Positions 20,149 to 30,599 of a DNA stretch of 64,000 nucleotides are shown here, one piece after another. This DNA is from Scolanthus callimorphus (taxonomy: Eukaryota; Cnidaria; Anthozoa; Actiniaria; Edwardsiidae). The position numbers and the translations under genes are program-made. The stretch covers positions 6,616,251 to 6,680,250 of the forward strand of contig CM066924.1 in NCBI GenBank assembly GCA_033964015.1. The letters run 5' to 3'. Under the pieces are notes generated by a model. It was not told the origin of the DNA, ran no database searches, and saw only the letters and a list, made by a program, of their open reading frames with translations. How positions within the stretch are numbered: position 1 is the first letter of the stretch; each line of letters starts with the position of its first letter.

Positions 20149-20947
20149 AGATCTGAGGAAAGAAATATCTCATCATCTCGAGAAAAGGCACATAAATGTA
20201 CTCGATGCGGTAGATGCTTTTCATGGTCTGGTGACATTACACGGCACATGCTTATACACACTGGAGCCAAACCTTACGAGTGTCGTGAATGTGGCAGTTG
20301 TTTTTCACGGTCTGGTAACCTGACACAGCACATGCGTACACATACTGGAACAAAGCCCTATGAGTGTCGTGAATGTGGCAGTTGTTTTTCACAGTCTGGT
20401 GACCTTACACGGCACATGCGTACACACACTGGAGCCAAGCCCTATGAGTGTCGTGAATGTGGCAGTTGTTTTTCACAGTCTGGTAGCCTTACACAGCACA
20501 TGCGTACACATACTGGAGCCAAGCCCTACGAGTGTCGTGAATGTGGCAGTTGTTTTTCACAGTCTGGTAACCTTACTAAACACATGCGCACACATACTGG
20601 AGCCAAACCTACGAGTGTCGTGAATGTGGCAGTTGTTTTTCACAGTCTGGTAACCTTACTGAACACATGCGTACACATACTGGAGCCAAGCCCTACGAGT
20701 GTCGTGAATGTGGCAGTTGTTTTTCACGGTCTTGTCACCTTACACAGCACATGCGTACACACACTGGAGCCAAACCCTACGAGTGTCGTGAATGTGGCAG
20801 TTGTTTTTCACAGTCTTTTAGCCTTACAAGTCACATGCGTACACATACTGGAGAGAGCCATACGACTGTCGTTACTGTGGCAGGTGTTTTACATATTCTT
20901 TCCACCTTAGTCGGCATACACGCACCCACATTAAGGCCAAGATATAG
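20149..20947 (+). pseudogene. C2H2 zinc-finger array exon, nine fingers, two single-base frameshifts
   Basis: After an acceptor ending TTTTGCAG (20148), the frame reads [13 protein letters not shown] followed by 28-residue C2H2 fingers of the form [28 protein letters not shown]. The TGAKPYE linkers match the Krueppel-type consensus. Fingers 1-5 are in one frame. Near 20608 one C is missing relative to the other copies (AAACCTACGAG against AAGCCCTACGAG), moving fingers 6-8 into the frame seen at 20667. Near 20857 another base is missing (GAGAGCCATACGA), and finger 9 ([21 protein letters not shown]) continues in a third frame to the stop at 20945. It would be a nuclear DNA-binding protein. The two losses mean a pseudogene, a polymorphic allele or an assembly error; the clean finger structure after each shift suggests they are recent or artefactual. 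Confidence 0.88.
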
Positions 20948-22700
20948 ATGAAGTTTTTCAATGTGGAATTTGTTTGACGTTATCCTGGATATTAGAGGCA
21001 AACTGACGGATTGTGACCATCGTTGCGATCATTGTTTAACAAGTTTCGCCTTAAACCATTACCTTTTCAAAGGAATGAAACTTGAACAGGTTGTTGAAGG
21101 ATGTTCTTAGTTACCTCTCAACCTTTATTTGAAGCTAAATCATATGGTTATCTGGAGCATAATAGAGGTGGTTGTGTTGCAGATGTTGTGTTTGTTGGAA
21201 AATCACATTCAGACTACGAACAGCTCAATGTATTGTAACTTGATTGATCGTCTAATCTGTCAGATCTCATAGTCAAGACTGCTTATTTTCAAGTACCATT
21301 TTTATGAAGGCAGAACTACTTCAGCATAACTAAACAGGACATTTTCACGTGACATGATTTAATGTCATGGTTTAAAAGAGTACGTGTTCCCCTACCAGTA
21401 GGGGATTCTTATTCACTTCTTCACCTCCACCCTACTCTGAGCTCTGAGTGTGTTCCGTTTTCTGGTAATACTTCGATTTTGCTGATAAAGGATTGGTTTG
21501 TTCACTGATACCCTACGTACCAGAGTCTAAAAGCTTTACTCCTTCACTGACACACTAAGCCAAGACATGTAAGTAATCGTGTTAGTAAACTAAGCGTGTT
21601 TTTAAACGAGTAATACTCAGAGACCCTGATACCAAGAGTAGTTCACAGACAGAAGTAAAATGACGTTGTGTTTATTCCTTTTAGTAAAACATAAACTGTA
21701 ATCAACAACATGTAAAGTTGACATTGTAACACACTGATACAGAGTTTATTTTCATACAGATCTAGGAAAGACCACTACATCTATATTTCCTTAGGTTTCA
21801 CTTCATTCGTTTCTCTGGTTTGTTCATAAGAATAACTGGGCTTAAATAGGCAATGCCTAAATGCGGAACTCCAATTATACACACCCCAGTTCTTACTGAA
21901 TGGTTTATTTTTATAACAAATGTATCCTTTTAAAGAGCCCAGCTTGGGATACTCAGCCTGGTCTTTCAGTGAATTTATAAATGATCACCCTGAAATGTAT
22001 GCTTAACCACCTGGATTTTTACGCGTGTAAATGACCGATTGATTGTGTTGAAAAAAAAAAACAGATTCTCTCTTCCATCGCGGGCTACACCAGCAACAGA
22101 GAGTTGGTAAATATTTTCCAATCTCGCTATAGTTCAATCCCTTTTATCTCCTTGCATCTCTAACTATTTAACTCTTTAAAGTATCCACATCAGTCTCTGT
22201 GATTATCAATGTATTTGCCATTTTCGTTTGATCTTGGACAGAAACGTTTTTGTTATGAATTGATTGATTGGTTAACGTTGAGGCTGGAAGATTAGGAACT
22301 CGTTATAAATGCCCTGGCAACGTCCCGTTTGTCGCTTAGAACGTAGCTTTGCAGGTGGCTTCAACTTTGAATTGCTCTAAACAACGCCAAAAAAGTTGGT
22401 GTAGCACACGTAATAAACGCAATTAGCAGGAGCTTCAAAGGCGCTGTCATAGTAGCGCTCGTTTTTATACAAACGTAATGTTAACATTGACACTCTCGTC
22501 TTTGTATTTTAAAGTATCAAAAATGGCAGCCCCGGTCTCTTCTCTAAAAGAAATACTCGTAGCGTTAATGTGCCATCGGGGAGGATAAGGGTTAGGAAAT
22601 GGGTCAGGACATACTTGGGGAATACATGTTCTATAATAGAACAAAGCAGTGTGTATCACAGCGAATTTCTGCAGAAAACCTATGGATGGGAAAAGCTGAA
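20948..22700. other. Downstream of the zinc-finger exon: no further gene recognised
   Basis: Probably 3'UTR then intergenic sequence. No canonical AATAAA was picked out near the stop. A-run at 22050-22061. A minus frame at 22465-22740 has no known motif. Confidence 0.4.
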
Positions 22701-22715
22701 TTTCCCATGGTAGAA

Positions 22716-22774
22716 GAATTGGAAGTGTTCGGATTTCCAATGGCTATCCATGTGAATTCCGAACACTTCCCATA
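22716..22774. repeat. Hairpin
   Basis: GGAAGTGTTCGGATTTCC on the left and GAATTCCGAACACTTCC on the right form an imperfect inverted repeat around a short loop. Confidence 0.6.
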
Positions 22775-22908
22775 CGTGTGTCTTGGGAAATTAGATTTTT
22801 GCCAAGGAAATTGCTACGTTAAAATGCGTTTTTAGATAGGCGACTAGAGGCCGAGTAAAAATGAAATGTTCACACAGGGAAATGGATGATTTTCCAATAC
22901 TTTATTGC

Positions 22909-23148
22909 ATACCTGCCAACCTTGGACAAGTGAAAACCGGGAGATAGGGGAAAGTGTTGTCATAACCTCGTCTCACCCCCCCCCCCCCCCCAAAAAAAAA
23001 AGTTGCTCGCTTAAAAACCTTTAGGTTTTAATGCAGAAATTGACTGAGCGAGTTAATTTCCCGGGAGATTTACGGTGAAAACCGGGAGACGGGAGATTTG
23101 ACTCAAAACCGGGAGTCTCCCGCGTAAACCGGGAGAGTTGGCAGGTAT
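22909..23148. mobile_element. MITE, ATACCTGCCAAC family (hAT-like, 8-bp target duplication with one mismatch)
   Basis: ATACCTGCCAAC (22909-22920) mirrors GTTGGCAGGTAT (23137-23148). Flanks TTTATTGC and GTTATTGC are an 8-bp target duplication with one mismatch, as for hAT elements. The interior has repeated ACCGGGAGA motifs and a C/A homopolymer at 22978-23001. A relative is at 35963-36152. Confidence 0.85.
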
Positions 23149-24078
23149 GTTATTGCTAAACACTTATATAAGCCGCCATTTTGTAAGAGTCCGCCATACA
23201 TTTTCCTATTAGAAAGTCGGCATATTATCCCGAATTGTCTCAGTCCTCTACGGAAGTTTTTATTGTGATTCGCGTAGAAAGGAGGTTTGTGTCAGCCAGG
23301 GGCGTAGCTATACTAGGCCTTTTTCACCTTTAAGCCCGCTGTCAAAACCAAACATTTATCCCCGTAAAAACTAGCTATATGTTGACCCAATTCAATGCAA
23401 CCGCCTTAGAAACTGCCTCTCATTCGCTACAAAACTTGAACTAGTTCCATTCTTTTACCTCAGTCCTAAAAAAATCACCAAAATTTGTTAAGCCCGTGCT
23501 TAACACCAAGAGAAAATGATCCCAAGAGAACGCAGCCCCATGACCCATCTGAGTGGCAGTAGTTCTAAAAATATATTTCCGTTGGGAATTGCACGCGCAT
23601 TCGAACTGTTTTCCGTTGGTTTAGAAGCGCGCGCGTGTTGATGCAAGCAGCGTATCAGCCAATCATATAACGAGAACAGCAACAGTGTGCAGCGTCACGT
23701 AGCATGCTGGTCACACGTGCATCCTCACAATGATGTCTGTTGCTAGGACACGTCCAATCAGAAGGCGCCGCTAAAAATAGCTCCCTGTTCTAAAATAGAA
23801 AGTGTCACGCTCTTCTGCCACTGTAATGGAAAGAGATCCGTGTGTTGGGGTTGCGTTCTCTGGGGATTATTTTCTCTTGTTAACATCAATTGCTCTCTTT
23901 TCTTCGTTTCCTACTTGATTTTTTCATCATTGGAACTTTTTCTTTAAGACATAAGCAAGCACTACAAGGGTGCAACACCAAGGATACCACCAACAACACA
24001 TCCAGTTATTTTTCCTGCACCCATACCTTGGGATGAAAAGAGATCCTTGATAAGAATGAATAAGAATCATTTCAGGGT
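23149..24078. other. No gene recognised
   Basis: CAGGGGCGTAGCTAT at 23299 looks like a solitary hAT-type terminus. Other frames are short. Confidence 0.4.
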
Positions 24079-24370
24079 TACAGCTGTTTTGAGTATTCTG
24101 CAAACTCTCGAGATCGATTTCCAACCATCAAACCGCATTCTGGCTTCCGTCAATCAAACTTTGAAACTCTTTGGAATCATAGAATTCAATTATTCGCCAT
24201 CCTAGTGAATTGCCCCAACACACAGCATCTTTCACTAGCTTTTTCTAAACAAATTGCTTAACTTAGGGTCGGCTAAGACTCAAATTAGACGCGAGAGTTT
24301 GATTGACGGAAGCCAGAACGCCATTGGAAGTCGCACGCGAGAATTCGCAGAATACTCAAAACATCTGTAA
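24079..24370. mobile_element. Inverted-repeat element, TTACAG ends
   Basis: Left GTTTTGAGTATTCTGC mirrors GCAGAATACTCAAAAC near 24365. CTGGCTTCCGTCAATCAAAC mirrors GTTTGATTGACGGAAGCCAG. Same family as 26843-27145. A solo end (TTGACGGAAGCCAAAACGC) is at 25313. Confidence 0.8.
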
Positions 24371-24689
24371 GTCAATCAATTTTGTCTTAGCGACTTTTAG
24401 GTTTCCTTAAATTTTCAATGCGACCTTCGTTTGCGGTTTTTCGGAATATATCATTTTCTGATGCGATTTTGCGGTTTCAAAGTTTCTACGGAGCACACGG
24501 ATTTTTCACCTGTGACGGCCTTTTTCTTGTCGGAATTTCAATTTGTGAATTTTGTGATATCTCGAGAAAGGAACATCGCTAGGTGACAAAACTAGGATAA
24601 AATTATCTTCGTGACAATAGGGGTCCAGCACCAAAGTCACATGACATGACGTCATTGATGGAGACTTCTGGTTATACCGTTCTGACAAC

Positions 24690-25151
24690 AGTCCGGGGGG
24701 GGGGGGGGGGGGGGGGAGACGAACGGCGATGATAGTCGGAAATTTTCATTTTCACCCCTAAAAGAACCAAACATGGCGTGGCTCAAATAATTTCTTGCCC
24801 TAAAAGATATCCTAAAAGATGGAGGCCTTATGTGCCAAGTAGGCGCGAAGGAGACAGAAACAGTAAAACATACCCATGAAATTTCCCGTGTTTGACTAAC
24901 ATCTGCCTTTAATGTTGTCTTCTCATCGATTAATCGGCTTTAAGGACCACCATCATGAGACAAAACAATTTGGACACTTCGGCCCTAAAAGATACCAATC
25001 TCCCTAATTTTATTGAAGATTAAGATCGCCCCTAAAAGAGACCAAGGTCCTGTGATTTTAAACCCCTAAAAGAAACGACGATCATCCCCGACCAAAAATA
25101 TGGGAGTCCCCCCCCCCCCCTTCCCCCCCCCCCCCCCCCCCCCCCCCCCCC
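24690..25151. mobile_element. MITE with internal CCCTAAAAGATA repeats, bounded by G and C homopolymers (copy 1)
   Basis: The inside carries several copies of CCCCTAAAAGA(T/G)ACC. The right end ACGATCATCCCCGACC is followed by AAAAATATGGGAGTCCCCC and a long C run (25110-25151). The left end starts at a G run (24693-24716). It is the reverse-orientation relative of 50926-51345. Exact homopolymer lengths are uncertain in any assembly. Confidence 0.75.
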
Positions 25152-25403
25152 AGGACAACAGCCCATGACAACAAGCTTGATCAATCAAACGAGTGAACAA
25201 TTATGGGTGATTTGTGCAATCTCATTAGGGCTTAGCTAGGCTTCAAAACGCAATGTTTCACTGTAAAATGCAAACCAAACTCAGAAAACATGCGTGGACT
25301 TTTAAAGATTTAATTGACGGAAGCCAAAACGCACTTTGGCGTTCGGAAATGTGAAGTGAGAGTTCTGAAATCGCAGTTAGTGGTTTCAATATTCAATATT
25401 TAC

Positions 25404-28107
25404 CAGTACTACCGCCTGTGCCTTGGTTTTCTCCATCACCACAGTATCTCCTTGGTGTGGCGGCACAAAAAGGAAGGGGGTGCAGCTCATAAATATAGAA
25501 CCCACCGCAGTCCGTGACTCTGATATTGATGTAAGATCGACAGCAATTATCGTCGGAGTGGAAACAGACCCTGCTATTTATTGTCGAGCGGTGCGATGGA
25601 TGTCCACCAAACAACCACCCAGGCACCTTGGTACCGCAACGGTTCATGGGCACACAAGAACTTGGCATTTTGGATCCTGGAATTAACCGAGAAAAGCCAG
25701 GAGCCTTATTGCCAAGGCCAGGGTTGTTGTTGTTATTAGGCCAAGTAAAAAAAAAAACATGTTTATCGTCCCCGCCCGCATCGTTTTTTGGAGCCGCATC
25801 CTTTTTTATTTTATTTTTATTTTCACAAATTGTCTCCAAAACTAATTCAAACGTCACAAGCGGTTAGAAACTGCTTTTCGAAATGTGGCTTTAATTATGA
25901 CCATGGAAATGCTTCATATGAACATGGATTGCCCTTAAGAAGAGTTTAATGAAACAGTCGATCGTAGTCATTTTGTACACAAAATATGGCATAAACCAAT
26001 AAAACAAGGCATAAACAAGGAGCAAAAAGAAATAAATAATAAAAAGGGCCGCATGGACACTTTTTTGGAAAGCTCCGGACGATAAACAAGTTATTTCTTT
26101 TACTTGGCCTTATTATTATTAATGACTGCTACGTTTAAATTCCATGTTACTCTTACTCCTGGTAGATTTCCTCTTAAGATTACCTCTTCCCTCCTGTAAC
26201 ATTGGGGAGTCTAATGTGAGATTTCTCTGGATAACAGTTTTAGAAATACACTTACCAGCTTCAGATAAATGTAAAATGTTATTTAAATTTTGGTCAAACA
26301 AACGAGAATTCGGTTTCCGAGTTTTACTATATTTTAGCGCACTTTCGCAACCCGTACAGGGGGAGGGCTTTCAAGGCTTATAACTTATCGGCAAAGCAAT
26401 CAATTAAAGTCACATTTGGTACTTTTCAAGTCGAAAGATAAACAAAGCAGACAGCAAAGAAAAAAATCACTAAGGCGAATAATTTTGATACGCCGCGGTC
26501 ATAAATATCAGGTAATTTTGGGTTTGAAATGGGTGGTCAAAGCCGCCTGCTCGACCAGGTCGGACTCATGCCTGTAGGAAAGCCGAAAAAATATATTTGC
26601 AAAAAAACCGTTTTTTTAAGTTGTGTACCAAACCCTTTTATTCTACCAAGTTTGAAGGAATTTTATTTTCTGACGCGAAATTCACCGGACCGCTCTTAGG
26701 GAGACTTCTTCTTAACTTGCTGATTCTTGTTGGACAGAAATGCACTTTGTTCGAGGCGCGACAGAAAAGAAAGGAAGCTCTCGCAATGATGTGCTTTGTT
26801 TGGCGGAGAACGGATATCCTTTGAGCGCATTGGCTCGTCGCATTACTGCGGTTTTCATAATTCTGCGAACTCTCGCTAACGATTTCCAACCGTCAAACCG
26901 CCTTCTGTTCCGTCAATCAAGCTCCCGAGTCTTTTCGTCGTTACTCTTAGTGCTTTTGATTGGCCAGCACGTAACGTTGCTGTCGCGACAGGAAGCCATT
27001 TTAGCACTGCTTAGGCGCTGGCCAATCAAAAAGCACAAAGAGTAACGACGAAAAGACTCGGGAGCTTGATTGACGGAAGCCAGAAGGCGGTTTTACGGTT
27101 AGAAATCAATAGCGAGAGTTCGCAGAATTACGAAAACCGCAGTAACGACGTCTATGCCTTTTAATTTAGTGCAAATAATTATGCACAGAGGGCGTTGGCA
27201 GACAGTCAAAAAGATCGTCACTCCAGCAATGGACTTATGTATAATCATTTGCGTCCATCTATGACGTGTGACGATTTTTTTCGGTTTCTTTCAAACGTGC
27301 GCGTTTTGTCGAAAAGTAGTCCCGTTTCTCGCTCTCTGATTGGCTGAAAAAAAAAACACGGTCAAAATTGTAGCCAATCAGCGAGCGAGAAACGTGACAA
27401 ATTCTCGACAAAACGTGCACTTTGGAAAAGAAAACCTTCCTGAAAAATTTGTCACACTTCATGGATGAACGCAAATGATAGTAATTCCCCCCTGAATGGC
27501 TGACCTTTCTGGGTGGAACAGCTAACACCGGCGTCTTCACTATGTCCGCAGTCATGTTGCCCTATCCCCTTGTGATTGCATCTGTTAAGACTGTTTTCTG
27601 AGCCAGTGCATCGGACATCATCTAGCCATATTGGGTAGTAGTCCGGCGCCTGGTGAAAGTGGCCTCCCATTCTGGCGCTTTGAGCGTATTGATATCCCAG
27701 CATGCGGCACACAACCTGGGCATCGCTTGAATTAAATACAGATATTAATAAAATACGGGATGAGAACACACAGACTGTTGGATCAATCAATTTACAGGTA
27801 CATATATTTTTCGCTTGCGCGCCTTGATTTTAGTAAACGCATTTCAAGTAAACCTTCCGTTCTGCTTCCTTACGATTGCGTCTCCTTCTCCAGTTTCTCC
27901 GTCTCCGTTCTTTGATTTTCACACGAACGCAAGCTTTTTCCTTCCGTCTCCGCCTTCTTCACTAGTGAGAAACAGGATATAGCATTTGACGGACTGTTCA
28001 CTACCTGATGTCCCATTCGTCGTCACAGATCGTTCCCCAATGGCCATTGTGCAGCACGTCTACCCTCCCCTCGTGAGGACCACTCCCTCCTGTCAGGCGG
28101 ACCCGGT
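25404..28107 (-). CDS. Partial SRCR + D8C (uromodulin/OIT3-like) secreted or surface protein gene, three exons seen
   Basis: Exon a (28107-28005) follows a CTCTCTACAG acceptor and encodes [31 protein letters not shown], the N-terminal half of a scavenger-receptor cysteine-rich domain. It ends AG before GTAGTG. Exon b (27725-27505) begins with C, restoring a Ser codon, and continues [37 protein letters not shown], the rest of the SRCR domain, ending phase 1. A third exon (25676-25404) is symmetric phase 1-1 and encodes [29 protein letters not shown] and [14 protein letters not shown], the C-terminal part of a D8C domain. The N-terminal half of D8C (usually ending in a WYRF-type motif) was not found between 27505 and 25676, so an exon is lost or unrecognised. 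Such modules bind ligands extracellularly in DMBT1-like proteins. No signal peptide or membrane segment is visible here; the gene extends outside the exons seen or is a remnant. Confidence 0.82.
25870..26842. other. Intron-like region of the SRCR/D8C gene, no exon recognised
   Basis: AT-rich with short frames only. I searched the minus strand by eye for the missing first D8C half (paired cysteines plus WYRF) and did not see it. Confidence 0.4.
26843..27145. mobile_element. Foldback element, TTACTGCGG ends
   Basis: TTACTGCGGTTTTC..AATTCTGCG at the left mirrors CGCAGAATT..GAAAACCGCAGTAA at the right. Pairing continues inward (CTCCCGAGTCTTTTCGTCGT with ACGACGAAAAGACTCGGGAG) to a loop around 26975-27010. 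Lies in an intron of the SRCR/D8C gene. Confidence 0.85.
27290..27425. repeat. Inverted repeat
   Basis: GTGCGCGTTTTGTCGAAAA at the left mirrors TTCTCGACAAAACGTGCAC at the right, with CTCTGATTGGCT / AGCCAATCAGCG nearer the centre. Confidence 0.7.
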
Positions 28108-28510
28108 CTGTAGAGAGATTAACCCATTATACAACACGTCTACCCTCCCCCGTGAGGACCACTCCCTCCTGTCAGGCGGACCCGGTCTGTAGAGTGAGTA
28201 ACCCATTATATGTAACAGGTCTACCCTCCCCCCGTGAGGACCACTCCCTCCTGTCAGGCGGACCCGGTGTGTAGAGTGAGTAACCCATTATACAACACGT
28301 CTACCCTCCCCCCGTGAGGACCACTCCCTCCTGTCAGGCGGACCCGGTCTGTAGAGTGAGTAACCCATTATATGTAACAGGTCTACCCTCCCCCGTGAGG
28401 ACCACTCCCTCCTGTCAGGCGGACCCGGTGTGTAGAGTGAGTAACCCATTATACAACACGTCTACCCTCCCCCGTGAGGACCACTCCCTCCTGTCAGGCG
28501 GACCCGGTCT
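28062..28510 (-). repeat. SRCR-exon-derived minisatellite, array 1 (about 6 units, dimeric order)
   Basis: On the minus strand each unit is a TAATCTCTCTACAG-like intron end, the AG acceptor, and about 60 nt of coding sequence reading [19 protein letters not shown]. The last unit is the genuine exon a at 28107-28005. Unit variants alternate on the plus strand (CCATTATACAACACGTC and CCATTATATGTAACAGGTC), giving an A-B-A-B-A higher-order pattern. Period about 75-82 bp. Confidence 0.9.
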
Positions 28511-28699
28511 CACTGCACGAAAACACCGATTCACACGTCATCCAAAAGTAATGTGAAAATGAAGCGAATACCATTGAGGGGCACTTTCGCCACACTTTTG
28601 ACCAAAACGAATTAGACATTTGACAAGCTTTTGCGTTGCTATTCTAAAATAGTGAAGACCGCTTTATCGTATTTTTTTCTTGACACTTGAAAATGTTAT

Positions 28700-29425
28700 G
28701 AAATAATAGAATTTGCCCAATGTCGCAATGTAGTGCAAACATACAACAATACTATAGTTTCACGTGCTGTGAATCTAGAGTGCAAGTGCTTTTTTTCGAT
28801 AGTTTCACAGAGGTGCAAAAAAACAAAATTTGCATAGTTTTACAGAAGAAGTGAATGTAGCGATAATGCGGTCTTCACTATTTTTGCAATAGTACAAATA
28901 TAAATTTCGTCACGGTTGTGAAAAGTAGAGATAAAGCGAGTTAATAAGACTTTAAGCAGAAGCTAGAATATGTAGCGCAAACGTGATTTTTACAACGCTT
29001 TTGAACTGGGCGCTGAATGTAGATATAAAACAAATTTAGAGCACTTTCGCAACAGGTGAAAAACAACTTTGCAACACGTTATTTCACAGAGCTGGGAAAT
29101 GTTGCGCAAAAATGATTTTTGCAACACTTTTGCAGTGGGTAAGGAATTCAGGCATATAAAAATTTAGTGCCTCTTTCGCAACAGTGTGAATACATCAACT
29201 TCGTATCGGTCGTAGACCTAGAAAATGCAGCGCAAAAATGATTCTTGCAACGCTTTTGCAGTAGGCGAGGAATGCAGACATAACAAATTTAGTGCTACTT
29301 TCGCAACAGGGTGAAAAACAACTTTGCAACACTTTTACAGAGCTGGAAAATACAGCGCTAAAGTGATTTTTGTAACGCTTTTGCAGTGGGCAAGGAATGC
29401 AGAAATACAACAAATTTATCAACAC
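28700..29425. repeat. Degenerate tandem repeat, about 125 bp
   Basis: CAACGCTTTTGCAGTGGG, AGGAATGCAGA, ACAAATTTAGTGC and TTTCGCAACAG recur in order near 29005, 29125, 29255 and 29375. Weaker copies extend back to about 28700. Confidence 0.8.
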
Positions 29426-30190
29426 AACGCGGATATCACTTCTCATTCATTTTTTAATAATTCTAATCTATATATGTTTCTGTTCTAATAAAATATACCT
29501 AATTGTAAACAATTGTTAATTTTTTTATATGTTACAATATAATTCAAATCCTGATGAAAAATGTAATACTCTAAAAAAAATAACTGCAAACAACTGATAA
29601 ATAGAAAATACCTATTACAGTATAATTCAAAGTCTGATGCTAGATATAGGCTTTGATGACCGAGGGCTAATCAATAATCCTTTTTTAAACATTAACTCTG
29701 TAATAAAATATAAGGTAGTTTTGCAGACAAGAGACGTGTTCTTTGCCAATTTTCTGGATATTTCCCACAACACGAAATGCCTTTTGACTTATTGACCATG
29801 AGGGGTATTTTTGGTCAAGCATGGGTAGAAGCCCCTATGTCTCTTGTGCTTCCTGTACTCTCGATTCAAAGTTCTGAGTAAATGGGAGCAATTCTCCAGC
29901 AGTGGCCGGTTCAGCAGCCGCTTTGGTTAACAACTCTGTCTCCATCCTCATCAACCTCCTCTGCCTCGCTCATGCTTTCATAAGAGAGTTGACAAGAGCT
30001 TGCCTTTACTTTTCTTTCGCTTTCTCGTTGAAGGAAGTGCTCTCTTCGAGCACAGTTTTCTCTGTCGACGTTTCTAAAACAAAAAAACAAAGGTGATCAA
30101 ATCCTAAGCACCGTAACACCCAGATGGTGTTGCCAACATTATTTGTTAAGACATGTCAAAAAATACAAGTAGTCGAAGAAAACATTATTG
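29426..30190. other. No gene recognised
   Basis: AT-rich to 29700, then unique-looking. A 64-aa open frame at 29902-30096 has no recognisable motif. Confidence 0.4.
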
Positions 30191-30200
30191 TCAGCTTCAT

Positions 30201-30467
30201 TAGCCTGCTAGCAGGCGTTGGAGGCTGTTTTATCGGCGAAAACCCGAGTTCGTAGTCGCGAGCGCCATCTTGGATTTTTTGGCCGAGTGACAATGGGGCG
30301 AGTGACAAAACGAGGGGGTGGGGGGCGGGAGAGAGGCTCCCGCCCCCCACCCCCTCGTTTTGTCACTCGCCCCATTGTCACTCGGCCAAAAATCCAAGAT
30401 GGCGCTCGCGACTACGAACTCCGGGTTTTCGCCGATAAAACAGCCTCTAACGCCTGCTAGCAGGCTA
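30201..30467. mobile_element. Foldback element with 9-bp target duplication (Mutator-like)
   Basis: TAGCCTGCTAGCAGGCGTT mirrors AACGCCTGCTAGCAGGCTA. The arms (about 130 bp each) pair almost perfectly to the centre near 30336 (GGGGGGCGGGAG / CTCCCGCCCCCC). The direct repeat CAGCTTCAT flanks both ends (30192-30200, 30468-30476), a 9-bp duplication typical of Mutator-like elements. A solo related end is at 45902. Confidence 0.92.
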
Positions 30468-30599
30468 CAGCTTCATGTACATCTGAGTTTTGAGAATGAA
30501 AACAACAAGTGAATATACTGCGGCAATTCAATAAATAACCATTTTGTAGTTTTTACTTCTGATGATTATTATGTTGTACTAGTTTAAAACTTCAGCATA

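Noticed and set aside
22465..22740. 91-aa minus frame with CPDPFPNPYPP
   Set aside because: No recognisable domain or splice context; likely chance.
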